Shown here: positions 45,096 through 56,400 of the stretch, piece by piece
How positions within the stretch are numbered: the first letter of the stretch is position 1
How the letters are laid out: every line of letters starts with the position of its first letter
Assembly (NCBI GenBank): GCA_905178155.1
Contig: CAJINV010000011.1
Coordinates: 3,437,077-3,501,076 of the forward strand
Length of the DNA stretch: 64,000 nt
Origin: Amoebophrya sp. A120
Lineage: Eukaryota > Sar > Dinophyceae > Syndiniales > Amoebophryaceae
Reading direction: 5' to 3'
Position numbers and translations under genes: made by a program
Notes under the pieces: model-generated
Databases searched by the model: none
What the model was told of the DNA's origin: nothing
The model's input: only the letters and a program-made list of their open reading frames with translations

Positions 45096-47615
45096 ATGTC
45101 CTCCGCCCGTTGCACTTTTTCCCCCACGGGAGACAGTGCACCAGAGGTGGCAGGAATTTCTGACGGGCCAAGTAGAACTCCCAGGAGCAGTTCTAGCTCG
45201 TCCTCATCTGTTGTCCGGGGAGATTATCGGCAACACGCAGAACGACAATGTGAAATCCATACAGCGAGGATTTCTAACTCAACAGCGTCTAGTTCCAGTA
45301 CATCGTCTTCCGAAGGAGCAAGAAGTCGAACAGCCACAGCGTTCAGCTCCGGAGCGATTTCTCAAAAAACCGGGGAGGCTGACTGTCAGTTTATCGCTCG
45401 TCCTGCGATAAGTGAAGCGGCAGCCGGAATTACACGCATCCGACAATTCGGGGCGGATCTGGCGAGGGCTGGAAGTTGCAGCTCTACTTCCAGTTGCTTC
45501 AAAATCTTCGCAGCACACAGCTCACCCACAACGGAAAGCAATAGAATAAAACCGCACACGAAAAACACCTGGTCTTGTTGCACAACGAGAAGAAAAGAAC
45601 CACGGACTACAGCTATGTCGTTTTCAGAAGCTCACGCCGCACGACCGGCAGCAATGACACAACAACATGGACGCTTTTCGTTCAAAATGAAAAGCAGTTT
45701 GGCCAGACTGTTCTGCGTTTACACCTCGTTTTTCTCCCTTTTAACGCATGCGTTCGACGAACAAGATCCCTGCAGACACCACGACTACCCCGACATGGGT
45801 GTGGAGAACCCGCTCAAGGATGGCCAGTTTGTCCACGCGCAGATTGTCGCGAACAAGACACACAGGTACTCAGTACTAGCATTGGGAGATGGAGGAAGTT
45901 TTTTTTTGAGATTCAGTGCACAGCAGGTGCGAATGATTTTTTGTGTTTGTCTTTTTTTGCGATGTAGTTCATGTTCATGTAGCGGATTTAGATGGCGGGA
46001 TTGAAAAAATAAATTATCCTCAGGTACTCCTTTCAAACGATGAATACCACTTTAATCCACGTCCCCGACCAATTCCGAAAGTTGATCATCAACCTGGAAC
46101 CCTGCAAGGGCATCGTGTACCTGTTCGTGCGAAAAACGCGGCCCTGCTACCCGGATCCCTACAGCTGCATGAAGTTTGGCCCCACGGTGGCCGGCAGTTC
46201 GCAGGAGACCGTGCCCCAGGCGGACGAGTGCGAGTGGACCCACTACGTGTCGGTGATTGATGGCACCCGGGATGGCGCGCCGACCTTCTTCGAATTACCT
46301 TTGACTTCCACCCGGTACTACATCGCAGTCTACGCGAAGGAGACCTCCTCCTACACCTTGACGGTTTTGACCGACATCGGGGCCTGGCCCCGGCCGGGGA
46401 ACGAGGGACAGCTGCAGGCCACGCAGTTGCAGGAGCTGCAGGTGCAAATCGGCTGGGACACGGCGTATTACCGGCCCACAGGGGTGTCAGAAACACTGCA
46501 GTACTACGTCTGGTCCGCCATGCTGCTGGAGCGGGACCAAAGGACAAACGCAGCGGTGTTCTTGACCAAAAGAAAAATCATGAACACGGTATTGGTTTAT
46601 TTTCACTTGTTCAGTAGCATAGAGTCCTCAAAAATGTGGACGTTGTAGAGTTCTTTGCAATAGTCTTGCTAACAAGAGATGCGAGTTGGAGAGTCGACAT
46701 GATGATAGATCGATGATAATAAAGAAAGTACTAGTACATCAAAATCCGAAAATGCTCCATCACACCCTGCTACAGGTCTGCGGGCTGACGAACAACACGG
46801 ACCGGCCCGCCACCCCGACGCCGATTCCCGCCAGCCGGTGCAGCGGCGGCAAGTGCAACGCCACGATTGACGGTGTAGTCACGGGCAAGCGCTACGTGTT
46901 CAATATCAAATGCGAAAATGTCTGTGTCTGGAAGAATGCAAGATTTGTCATGCATATTCCGGATCACGCCAATGGTGTCTGATGCAGGCAAAAGCATCAC
47001 AGGTTTTGAGCACGCCTCACGATGCGTGTCCTGCATGAGAAACTTCCTACTTGCGTACCAAGAAATGGGCAGCCTTTGCCGCTCATGCAACACAAATGTT
47101 TGTGTGTTCCAGAGTTTGCATCACAAGTTCCAAAGCTTCCAGACCCAGACATCTTTGCAATGCATATTCAACGTCGTCGCGGAGTCCAAGCGCGGGTACA
47201 ACATGAGCTACGCGGGCTTGATATGGATGGCAAATATGTCTGGGTCTGGAAGAATACAAACTTGTGATGCGTATTTCAGAACACAGAAAAATCTCTGATG
47301 CATAGGTAGCAAAAGCTGCCCACTTTCTGTCACCAAAGTGGGGGATTTGTCATACGCATTCGGCATTGCGGAAGCTTCTCGAAACCTGTGATGCTGGGGC
47401 TTCCATGCCAGACCTTCTGCGTCATGCAAAAACAGCATGAGTCTTCCAGACCCAGACACTTTTGCATTTGATACTTGATCCTGCGCACCGACTGGTCGGT
47501 GGAGCGGCGAGCTGCGAGTCAGCAGACTTTGATGGCGGTTGGGGGGCTGACCGGGTCGATTTTTGCCATGGTCATCGTCATCTACTGCTGGATGATCTCG
47601 TTGTATGGGAAGTAG
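45096..47615 (+). CDS. Single-pass membrane protein with Cys-containing beta-rich ectodomain
   Basis: Exons 45096-45865, 46024-46588, 46776-46903, 47172-47221 and 47479-47615 give 549 residues. About 197 Ser-rich residues precede a hydrophobic segment (SLARLFCVYTSFFSLLTHAF) that looks like a signal peptide, so the true start may be an internal ATG near 45687. The ectodomain contains paired cysteines and repeated beta-strand patterns (YYIAVYAKETSSYTLTVL, LQYYVWSAMLLERDQ) reminiscent of fibronectin III or PPC folds. The C-terminus is a clear membrane segment (GLTGSIFAMVIVIYCWMISL) and a three-residue tail. That last segment only appears after removing two introners (A9, A10), good evidence for the splice model. 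Surface receptor or adhesin-like; exact family unknown. Confidence 0.7.
46904..47166. mobile_element. Introner A9
   Basis: Left TATCAAATGCGAAAATGTCT, right CATCTTTGCAATGCATA. Exact duplication TTCAA. Excision gives AA|C in frame. Confidence 0.9.
47222..47473. mobile_element. Introner A10
   Basis: Left TATGGATGGCAAATATGTCT, right CACTTTTGCATTTGATA. Exact duplication CTTGA. Excision gives A|TC and opens the membrane-segment exon. It lies only 50 exon bases after A9. Confidence 0.9.
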
Positions 47616-47839
47616 GAGGAGAGGAGATGAAAGTGGGTATTTTTGAGGAGTGCATTACTACCAGTAGTAGTGCAAAGAAGCATCTTGTTCTGAACTTAGT
47701 TTTGTCGCCAAAAATACTAAACGAAATGCGAAACACCACATCAATTTGCTCAACGGGAAGAAATAATAAATCACATCTGTTTTGTCGAAAATTTAGCCGA
47801 TCACGAGTTCAAATGGTATAATACTATCGCTTTTAGAAG

Positions 47840-48332
47840 ATGATCAACGAAGTAAATCACAGCTTCGCGTTTTATCGTTTTAGTTTAGTCACAAGTTTAG
47901 TACAAAAAGTGCCGAGCGGATGGAGGGCCGCCGAGAGGTTTCGGTTTTGCAGAAGAAGTAGTACCGAAAGTAAATGGGAAGAGGAGGAGCGTCTGCGAGG
48001 TTGCAAAAATTCTCGGGTCCGGACTCTTCGTTCGGCACTTGTCTCGTAAGGAGATGGAAAAATTGCATGAACACTTTGAATTATACGGGGACAAACTCTG
48101 TACAAATTTGTTCTTTGATTCATTGGAAAAAATGGATTTCTACTCATGCAGAAGCGACTGGGTTTCCAAGCCTAGGCAGGCCAACGGTGTTCGCTGGCTC
48201 GCAAAAATGGTTCAAGTTGATGATCTCGAAGATGTCCAGTTGTACACTGAATTGTGGAAGATCTTGAACTGGAGCACTGTCGGTTTCTCATTCTGTTTGA
48301 GCTCGAAGATTCTAGTATTAGTTGAAGCATGA
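47840..48332 (+). CDS. Tentative small gene
   Basis: A frame open from 47901 to TGA 48332 looks coding (VAKILGSGLFVRHLSRKEME, FELYGDKLCTNLFFDSLEKM, DLEDVQLYTELWKILNWS). Its first in-frame ATG is internal (48054). A possible start is ATG 47840 (MINE) joined by a 49-base GT..AG intron (47852-47900), giving 147 residues. The short intron is unusual here. No family recognised. The frame could also be a stray exon. Confidence 0.35.
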
Positions 48333-48496
48333 CGGAGTTGGAGTTCGCTCAGCGACCTTTTTATCCAGAATGTTGTTTTTGAGGAGATCTTGGACTTGAT
48401 TCCGTAACTACTAGTGCGTCGTGGTCTTCGAAGAAGATTGTCATGGTGAGGTTTCTACTTTTCCTCATTTGGGCTACTTATAATTTTTAAACAGAC

Positions 48497-49691
48497 ATGT
48501 TGATGTCCTCCTCGTCTTCCAGCTCATCTAACGGAAAAATGCCACGCCGACGGCGATGCCGCTTCGCCGTTTCAACAGCGTTGCTCTTCTCAACCCCTGC
48601 TCTGAGCAGCTACGAGTTCGGTCCCCCTATAATAACGCCCGACGGTGCTGAAACCCCCGAGGACAAAAATGCTCTGCCAAAAGAACCCCAGTCCGACGAA
48701 GTGCTGGAAAACACGCCCTTTCCCTGCAGGGGGCGGGACGACTACAGCGGATCGGAAATCAAGGCCTGGATCGACGAGCACTTGGCAGGCATTCCCGAGC
48801 AGCCGAAGAACCAGAGGCGGATGCTGTTGCTGATGGGGGGCTCGGGTGCGGGGAAGAGCACGTTGGTACGGAAGTTGCGGGAGGAATCGGAATTTTTCAA
48901 GTCCAGCTTCTTGTTGCACGGTTTGGACGAATATTTGAAATATCTGCCGGAATACCAACAGAGCCTCGCTACGGGGAAGAAGTACAAAGACGCCGCCGAC
49001 GGGTGTTACAGTGCGGCGATCAGGATAGCGAAACGGGCGGAAGTGGTAGGCAATGTTGATGATTTTCATTTTTACCAATATTGGACTTTGGAGTATGTTT
49101 TGTCTACCGGTTGCCCATGCGCGTTCCTGTCTTGGGTCAACATGCTCAAGTAAAAACACAACGGGAAAAAATTTGAAAAGCAATAGCGTCGATTATCTAT
49201 CAAACTCAAAACAGGAAATTTTGAAGCGAGGAGTAAACCTCGTATATGAGGAGACCGGCAAGGACCTCGACCGGATCCAGACGCGCGTTCTGCCCCCGTA
49301 CGCTGCGGCCGGCTACCAAATTTCCCTCGCGTTCGTCGCCGTCACGGAGGAAGTGGCGCTGCAACGAGCGCACGAGCGGTTTTTGCTCGAGGGCAGACAC
49401 GCGGGGATCGACTACATCCACAAGACGTTTAAGAACCTGCATGGAAACTTCTTCGAATTGCAGGCAGACCCGAGAATGCACACAACCTCGATGTACTGCG
49501 ACAACAGTTGTACCAAGTACAACCGCGACACGCCGCAGAACTGCATGCTCTGCTGGGAAATCAAGCAGCCGGAAAACTTCGACGCGCATTTTCTGGCATT
49601 GCCGGACGCATTGGTAGATGGGGAGGCAAGTTTCGTGGCACGAACGACGCCACTGGATTACATTACTGAGCGGTATAAGCCAGAGCTTTAA
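48497..49691 (+). CDS. Zeta-toxin-fold P-loop kinase, secretory type
   Basis: Exons 48497-49045 and 49215-49691 (GT..AG intron) give 341 residues. A Ser-rich, Arg-rich and hydrophobic N-terminus (CRFAVSTALLFSTPALSS) looks like a signal peptide. The Walker A motif GGSGAGKST lies at 114-122. Downstream come LDEYLKYLPEYQ and an Ala-rich helix (DAADGCYSAAIRIAKRA). Exon 2 has AFVAVTEEVALQRAHERF and GRHAGIDYIHKTFKNLHG, as in the zeta toxin / UDP-GlcNAc kinase family. Bacterial members phosphorylate UDP-sugars and pair with an antitoxin; no antitoxin gene is seen here. Eukaryotic homologs are of uncertain function. The substrate is inference. Confidence 0.75.
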
Positions 49692-50034
49692 GAGGTGTTG
49701 AAGCCTGCTGACTGGTCCATATTTTCGGGCGCCTGCTGATTTTTCTTTGACTGACTATGTTGTGGGGAACAAACACAAAGTGCAGAACGTGCTTGCGCGT
49801 GCTTAAGGAGCGCAGGCTGAGCAGGGCAGTTACCTTTCGCCGAAAAGCTTTTTTTGTCACGTCAAAAATAAATTATGGACACACCACTGACTTTGGATAC
49901 AAGGCGATGTTCGATTTTCGTTGCAGTTCTCCTGGCTGCACAGATATCGCGTTTCTGATTTCGCCAACGTGGATGTGTTGGCTTCGGTCTTCATCCTCTT
50001 TTGCCTTCTTGATAATGGAGATGATGGGGGCCGC
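49692..50034. other. Intergenic
   Basis: Short AT-richer stretch before GC island 3. The open frame starting 49757 runs into the island and looks fortuitous. Confidence 0.4.
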
Positions 50035-51720
50035 TAGGTCGGTAGCTCGCGCAGCTGGAAGCAGCCGGCCGCGCCGGGGCGAAGAGGTCGCGGGCGTGCT
50101 AGCGCGCAACCTCCTGGCCTACGTGGTGCATGCCCTGGACTTTTACACACCGCAAGCGCCACAGGCGAAGAACGCGCGCGGCAAACGCGGCGGGGGCTTT
50201 GGAGGTGTCTGCCAGCCTGTCGCCGATGCCGGGCCCGACTGCGAGGAAGCTGCCCAGTTTGTGATCGATAGGCGGGCTCGATCTGTGAGACCTGTGGGGA
50301 CGCCGACGGGCACAGAAGGCGCCAGACTGCCGCCCGCGAAAGTTTTTAGGGCGGCCCAGCCCGCAACCTTCTGCCGGTTATTGGGGGCGTCTCAGCGAAT
50401 GCGGCCGCGGCATGCCCGTGGAAATGCAGCAGGGGATGAATGACATAGGCGAGACCCATTCGGTGGCGTTGTGGGCCGCAGCAGCGGCCCTGGCGGGCGC
50501 TCGCATGGAGCGCGGAACGGGCCCGCCGCCCACGAGGGGGCAGACCAAGGAGGTAAGAATGGCCGCCCGGCAGGCGCCGCCCGCGCTTCTCGCCAGCGTG
50601 GTAGCGTAATAGATTGCGCCCTTGGCGAGCAGTGCCAGCCGCAGGCGTGGTTCGGGTGCACAACCGCGCGGAAGCCACCCCGGACAAGGTCCCGCGCCCC
50701 TTGTACGGCGAAAATTTCCTGGCCATGGCGCCGGACAAGAAATTTGCAGCCTGCTTTGCTCCCGAGGGGCATACTCTTCTCCTTTTCACTGTTTCGGACA
50801 GGTAGCATCTATAGGAAGAGCGGCGCCATTCGAGGTTATTATGGGGTGGTGGGGCGTAATAAATTGCGAGCAGCCGCTGGGCCGTTGCCCTGCCGCCGTG
50901 CGTGGCGCGCGTCATATCCGAAGCGGCGCACTTCGCCCGGCCCCCGCTGCATTCAGCAGCCCCTGCGGGCGCGCATTGGGGCAAGCGCCCCGGCGCGGCC
51001 CCCCTGTTGGCTTCCGCGCGCAAGCTGCCGGCGAGTCCGGTTTTGGCCGGGGTCGGGGATGCAGGCCGCCGGGTGGCGCGCGGTCGGACGTACGGCCAGG
51101 CGACGCCCCGCGGGAACTAGTTGGCCGGACTGACGGGAAAGCCAGCGGGGGAGAACGACGCGCGCTCTGTCTCTCGAGAAGCCGCACGGCCGCCCTTCGT
51201 TCAGGTTCGTTGACAGCCTGCCGGCCCCGGTAGGCCTGCCTGGCCCGGCGCGCGGCGCCCATTTGCTTCCGCCACGGCCGCGCCCCGGCACGTGGCGCCT
51301 CGCACGCCGGGCGCCCGCGTGCAGCATGGCCGGCCCCGCTTCTCCGCCTGCGGGCCGGCGTGGTCTTATTTTCTGCGCCGCCTGGGGTGCGAGTGTGTGC
51401 GCCGGGCCTCGCCCGCGGGCGGGCCGGCCACCCAGATGCGCCCTTGCCTGCTTTCGCCGCGCGCGGCGCCGACTTGCGCTTGCTGGATGTGGCCCCTCTT
51501 CCTGGTTTGTGGCCCTTCGCGCCCGCCACGCCGGCGAAGTTGCATGTGTGGTCGGCTCTTGGTTGCGGTGTGGGTTTGGCCCCGGCCCGCATTTGTTGTC
51601 GCGGCGCCGGGCTACATTATTTTCGGCCGCGGCCGGTTCCCGCTTGCCTTCATTGCTTGGCCCCACTCGAAGCCAGCCACGCCCGATCACGTACCAGCGT
51701 GCGCGCTACTGAAGATCTGC
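50035..51720. other. GC-rich island 3, no gene seen
   Basis: About 1.7 kb very GC-rich with abrupt borders. Long frames on both strands, none with a domain. The left border has TAGCTCGCGCAGCTGG (about 50042) and the right border CCAGCGTGCGCGCTACTG (about 51690), which are imperfect inverses. The right edge also resembles those of islands 1 and 2. Confidence 0.65.
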
Positions 51721-51936
51721 TCCAGAAAGAGATGAATGCAGCAGGTCTCTCGGCATCTTTCAGCCGGAGGAACTCTAACTACCTACGACCCTCAATCCGG
51801 TTCGGCGCAATGCCTGGATCATTTATCAGCCCGTACTGTTGTGCGGCTTGTGTTCTGGTTTTCACCCTCATCTTTGTCAGGCAGTTGTTGGTCGTCTGTT
51901 CTATCTTTATCTTGTATGTAATCTCTTTGGCATTTC

Positions 51937-52680
51937 ATGGCAGATCGCTCCCAATTGAGTAGCAGTCCTCGCGCAGGTTTGTATTGTGCTCGCACCTATG
52001 TATCAATTATACGCGACGTGATGGGGCAACTAACGAAAGGGCTGCCTCGTGCCCCTGGGCTCCCTCAACTCCCGTTTGTAAAACAACAGCCGTGCTGGTG
52101 GAGCAGAAGCACCGTCACATTGCAAAACAATGGGACTCACCGCAGTGCGGCAGATGCTCTTGCAGGTCCGGGATCCTTTCATACCACATACATAATACAA
52201 CAAACCATCACTCGGCTGATGTCCAGCTCGTCTTGTTCCTCCACAAATCTTCCCAACTCACAACCGTATTGCCCGCTGCCTATGCGGAAGGTAACAAGAA
52301 CAAACGCCTCCCCCCTCCGACCACTCTTCTCTCCTTCCCCCATCCTCCTCGGCCCGAAGAAGAAGAACGCGGGCGGCGGCAAGGACGCCGGGCAGCAGAC
52401 GGTCGCTCCGGGTGCGGGGGACGTCTTCAACATTTTCGCCAACGTACCCGACGTGCAGCTGCAGCCGGACGAGGCGTATCCGAAGTGGCTGTGGGACGTG
52501 GAGAAGCCGCAGCCGACGTACGGCGAGCTCTCCCTGATGTTCATCTACGGCCAGAACATCGAGGCTGCGACGCTTCCGCTCTACAATCGGTTCCTCCGCA
52601 TGCACCGAAAACTTTGCATCAAGGTAAACAACTTAAGGCTGAAAAAATCAAAAAGACGGGCGTCGATTCAGGTGGACTGA
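51937..52680 (+). CDS. Mitochondrial large-subunit ribosomal protein mL54-like
   Basis: ATG 51937 opens 247 residues ending TGA 52680. Residues about 165-235 match the mL54 (Ribosomal_L37) signature: LQPDEAYPKWLWDVEKPQPT followed by a basic helix (YNRFLRMHRKLCIKVNNL, then KKSKRR). mL54 normally belongs to the mitoribosome. The long N-terminus is Pro/Ser-rich and poorly ordered and could hold a transit peptide. ATG 52021 is an alternative start. A 53-base GT..AG-like segment near the end (from GTAAAC at about 52624) could be an intron, but the basic residues it encodes fit the family, so I keep it as exon. Confidence 0.65.
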   Translation: MADRSQLSSSPRAGLYCARTYVSIIRDVMGQLTKGLPRAPGLPQLPFVKQQPCWWSRSTVTLQNNGTHRSAADALAGPGSFHTTYIIQQTITRLMSSSSCSSTNLPNSQPYCPLPMRKVTRTNASPLRPLFSPSPILLGPKKKNAGGGKDAGQQTVAPGAGDVFNIFANVPDVQLQPDEAYPKWLWDVEKPQPTYGELSLMFIYGQNIEAATLPLYNRFLRMHRKLCIKVNNLRLKKSKRRASIQVD

Positions 52681-53457
52681 GCTTTATTTTGTTGGGAAAA
52701 CGAAAACGAATCAAATCTGCAATACCAAGAATCTGAGAATAAAGGCGTAGTATTGTCCACTCAGCCAGCTGCAGCGCCCTGCCGCTTGGTTCGTAATTGG
52801 TGCATATTGTAGTGCGTCAATAGTGGCTGTTCGAGTTCTTTTTCTATATCGAAAAGAGGCACTCACACTCAGTAGCGGTTCGGTTGTAGTACCCTCGGCA
52901 TTGTTGTATGCGCAAGGTAAAGTGGGTTCTTGCTGAGAAGGCTATGGTCGTGACTCCCCATCGATCGTCGAACTGAATTGTCTTATTTTCCATAAAAGGA
53001 CTCAAATTGAAATTTGAAGGTGTTGATTCTGAATCGTCGTGAACATCGTGCGTGAAAACAGCTCTTCGTGATAGCTACGTCAAAGAGGAAAGACAAAACA
53101 CCGTCAAGCGTCTGTCCATCGTATCACCTCGTCATCCATATTTGCAAAGTTGTTTCAGAGGGGCTTGATTGGGGGTTGTCGTGGTGTAAGAAGTACATAA
53201 TTTTGCCACCAACTTGCTCGTCTGTTCTGTGCCCGTGGCAATATTCCTTGGGGATGCATGGAGGATACGGATTTGCTTGGATACGGATAGTGATACAGAA
53301 CTGCGCAACATCAAAGCGATATTCTAGTGTAAGTAAGTACTTTATCTTCATCTGCATATCGTCATTTGTACTTTTGAAAACTCACGAAGGAACGTACTTC
53401 TTGAATTTTTTTTACCGTGGTTCCCGTCTTGACATCAAACTAACAATAATAACGACA
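52681..53457. other. Intergenic / 5' flank
   Basis: A frame from 53068 is open into the next gene but reads as low-quality sequence rich in Ile/Phe/Cys. The gene start is placed at 53458. Confidence 0.45.
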
Positions 53458-56400
53458 ATGCGTCTGAAGCGCCGGCGCGCTGCCAACATAGCGCCACAGG
53501 ACCGGCGTCGCGTCCTTTTGACTCTACTTCTAAACGCCCGCGGTGTTGCGCCCGAAGAGGAGAATGCTGGCGATAAACCGTTCCTCGCGACGAAGCGACC
53601 CCTCGCGTACCCCATGGTCGCTCCCTACGACAGCCGACCGTTGAATAGCGTCTTTTTTGAAAGGTACGGGGAGGAGGTTCTTGTTGAGCAGGGAAGTCGA
53701 AGCAGTAGCAGTTCTTCTTCATCTTCCTCCTTCGGGACTAACGGGGAAAGAACGGCAGCAGGATCATCTTCTCCAAGCAGTAGTAGCTCTACTTCTACAG
53801 TGCAAGAACTATTAGATGCGGAGAAAAATCGGAAACCGATATTGAAGTACAGTCCCAATTTCATCAATTTGCAAGAACTGCCCATCGGGGAGGACCCAAA
53901 GTTTGGGAAGAATTTTAACACCGACAACTACAAAATCCGACCCGCGGACATCAACGTGCCACTACCCGAAGCGATGCTCGAAGAGAAAAACGTATTTGGT
54001 GATGTTTCATCATGTCGTTGACGACAAAATACTTTAGATTTTGATCAAGATGAAAACACTGTGTGTCTGAAAAATCATTAGTCGGTCCTAATAGTTGAAA
54101 TTCAGAAGTGAGGTGCTGTGTGATGAAAAGTGTTACTTACCTTTTTATACCAAAAAAATCCACCCAGGTTCCCCTACCGGAGCAGCAAGTAGAGCAACTC
54201 CCCACGCCTCTTGCCTCGACCCTCCAGCCTAGTGAAAACTCGGAGAACAACTACGACTCCAAGACCACGTCCACCATACAGACCACCACATCCAACATTG
54301 CTCCTCTGAACGGTCCCAGCGTGAAGCTCGCGTCGCCGCCCATGGGCTGGATGAGTTGGGAAAACTTCCGGTGCCAGCGCGACTGCGAGACCCATCCGGA
54401 CGACTGCGTGAGCGAGAAGCAGTACAAGGAAATGGCGGACACCATGGTACGAGACGGCTACGTCAAAGCGGGGTACAACATTCTCTGGATTGACGACTGC
54501 TGGATGGCGGGGCGGGGGCCAAACAAGGAATTTTTACCGGTGCCGAAGAGTGACGAGGACCGCATCAAGCACGCCGAGAACTACATGGTCTTCAACAAGC
54601 AGGTCAAACAGAGCCACGACTTCGGCCCCAACCGGGATGCGAAAACCGGTGCGAGCTTACTGGCGCGAAATCCGGACACGCAGGAATTGATCCCGGATCC
54701 GCTCCGATTTCCGAGCGGCATGAAGGCGCTGGGGGAGTACTTCCAATCAAAGGGGATCAAATTTGGGCTGTACACGTGCGCCGGAACGCTGTCCTGCGAG
54801 CAGGACGCGGGGAGCATGTATTACGAAGATTTGGACATGCAGACCTTCCACGACTGGGGGGTCAAGTACGTGAAAGTGGACGGGTGCTTCGTCCCGCAGG
54901 GTAAGGTCCAGTCCCAGTACAAGAAGATCGGGCACGCGCTCCAGAACAAAGACATTGTGTACGCGTGTTCGTGGCCGGCTTACTTGGATAAGCCAGAAGC
55001 GGAGAAGCCGTTCTCGGAAATGTACCATGAAGCGGGCTGCAATATGTGGCGCAACTTCGGTGACATCTCGAACTCCTTCCCGGTCCTGCGCTCCATCATC
55101 TCCCACTGGGCAAGCCAGACGCAGGGCTTGGAATCTGCCCCCCTCGGTGCGTTCAACGACCCGGACATGATGCTGGCGGGGTCGGACCACGACCCGGGCG
55201 AGGACAACGCGGGATTTACGTACACGCACGGTTCCCAGTACCGCCTGACGGTCGACCAGGCGCGGATTCAGTTCGCCATCTGGGCCATCGTCGCGGCGCC
55301 CTTGCTGCTGTCAGCGGATTTGCGGAAGTTAGCGGGGGACGAGGGCAAGCCGTACAGGGACTTGATTTTGAACCCGAAAATGATCGCCGTGAACCAGGTA
55401 TAGTTGTTTTTGCATCACAAATTTTTATTTTTGCGAAATTCAAAATTTAAATTTCTTTCACAAAGAGAAAAGTCGTGTTTCCATCAAAATGTCAAACTGA
55501 AACTTGTGGAGCCAGCACTTATGTTTTTCGTATTGCATGATAAGCACTCTATCGCTTTATTCCTCTTATCAGGACCCCAATGGTGTCCGCGGCGGCTGTC
55601 GTGCGGGTTGCGACACGGACTTGCAATTGTGGGCCCGCGACCTAACGGACGGGTCGGTGGCTATTGCGCTCGTGAACCTGGTATGCACTGCAAAAGTATC
55701 GTACTAGTATGTAGTGAGGTCACCGAACGGTTCTAACCAGGGAGTTTTTTTGCCATCTACCCTCAAAAACGGCCGGCAGTTTTCAAGCGGTCGGAAGTGT
55801 TTTTGAGCATAAAAGGTTTTCACTTATCAAGCGGCCGGGGCGTTTGCGGCAAAATAGCCCGGGCGGATTCTATCGATTCGCACTGGATAAAACGACGCAG
55901 GGGAGCCGGCAAAAGGGGCGCCCTTCTGAGGCGCCCGCCGCCTTGGTTTCTGGCGATTTGGGGCGCCCAAAAAGGGGCGCGCAAAAAACGCGCCCAAAAT
56001 CAGAACAGCGAAACAGCATGGCACGGCCGCGATTTCGGAGCATTTTGGGCGGTCGCGAAAGCGGCCGCCTTTTCGCCGGTTTTAGAGCCTGGGAAGCTTT
56101 GCAAAAAGCGCCGGCGTGAAAAATAAAAACGCGAAAAATAAAAAGCGCCCCAGACGCGCAAAGCCAATCCGCATGCTATGGGCCCGGTTTTTCTTCGCTT
56201 TTTGGGCGCCCCCCGTGGCACCCGGATCGGCCCCATAGCATCGGGGCTGGCTTTCGGAAAGGAATTTTGGAAATGTGCCAAAATTTGCGACGTTTCCCAA
56301 GTGGGCGCCATACCGTGCGGCATAACGTTACGCGCGGTGGTATGGCGAGCCCATAAAAAGCAAAGCCGCGGCCAAGGCGGCGGTCGGCAAAAAAACGCCC

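Noticed and set aside
50346-51962. Long frames in GC island 3, up to 245 codons
   Set aside because: Equally open on both strands, Arg/Ala/Gly/Pro only, no start context or motif.
52624-52676. Possible 53-base intron at the end of the mL54-like gene
   Set aside because: The encoded basic residues fit the family's C-terminus better than a near-immediate stop.
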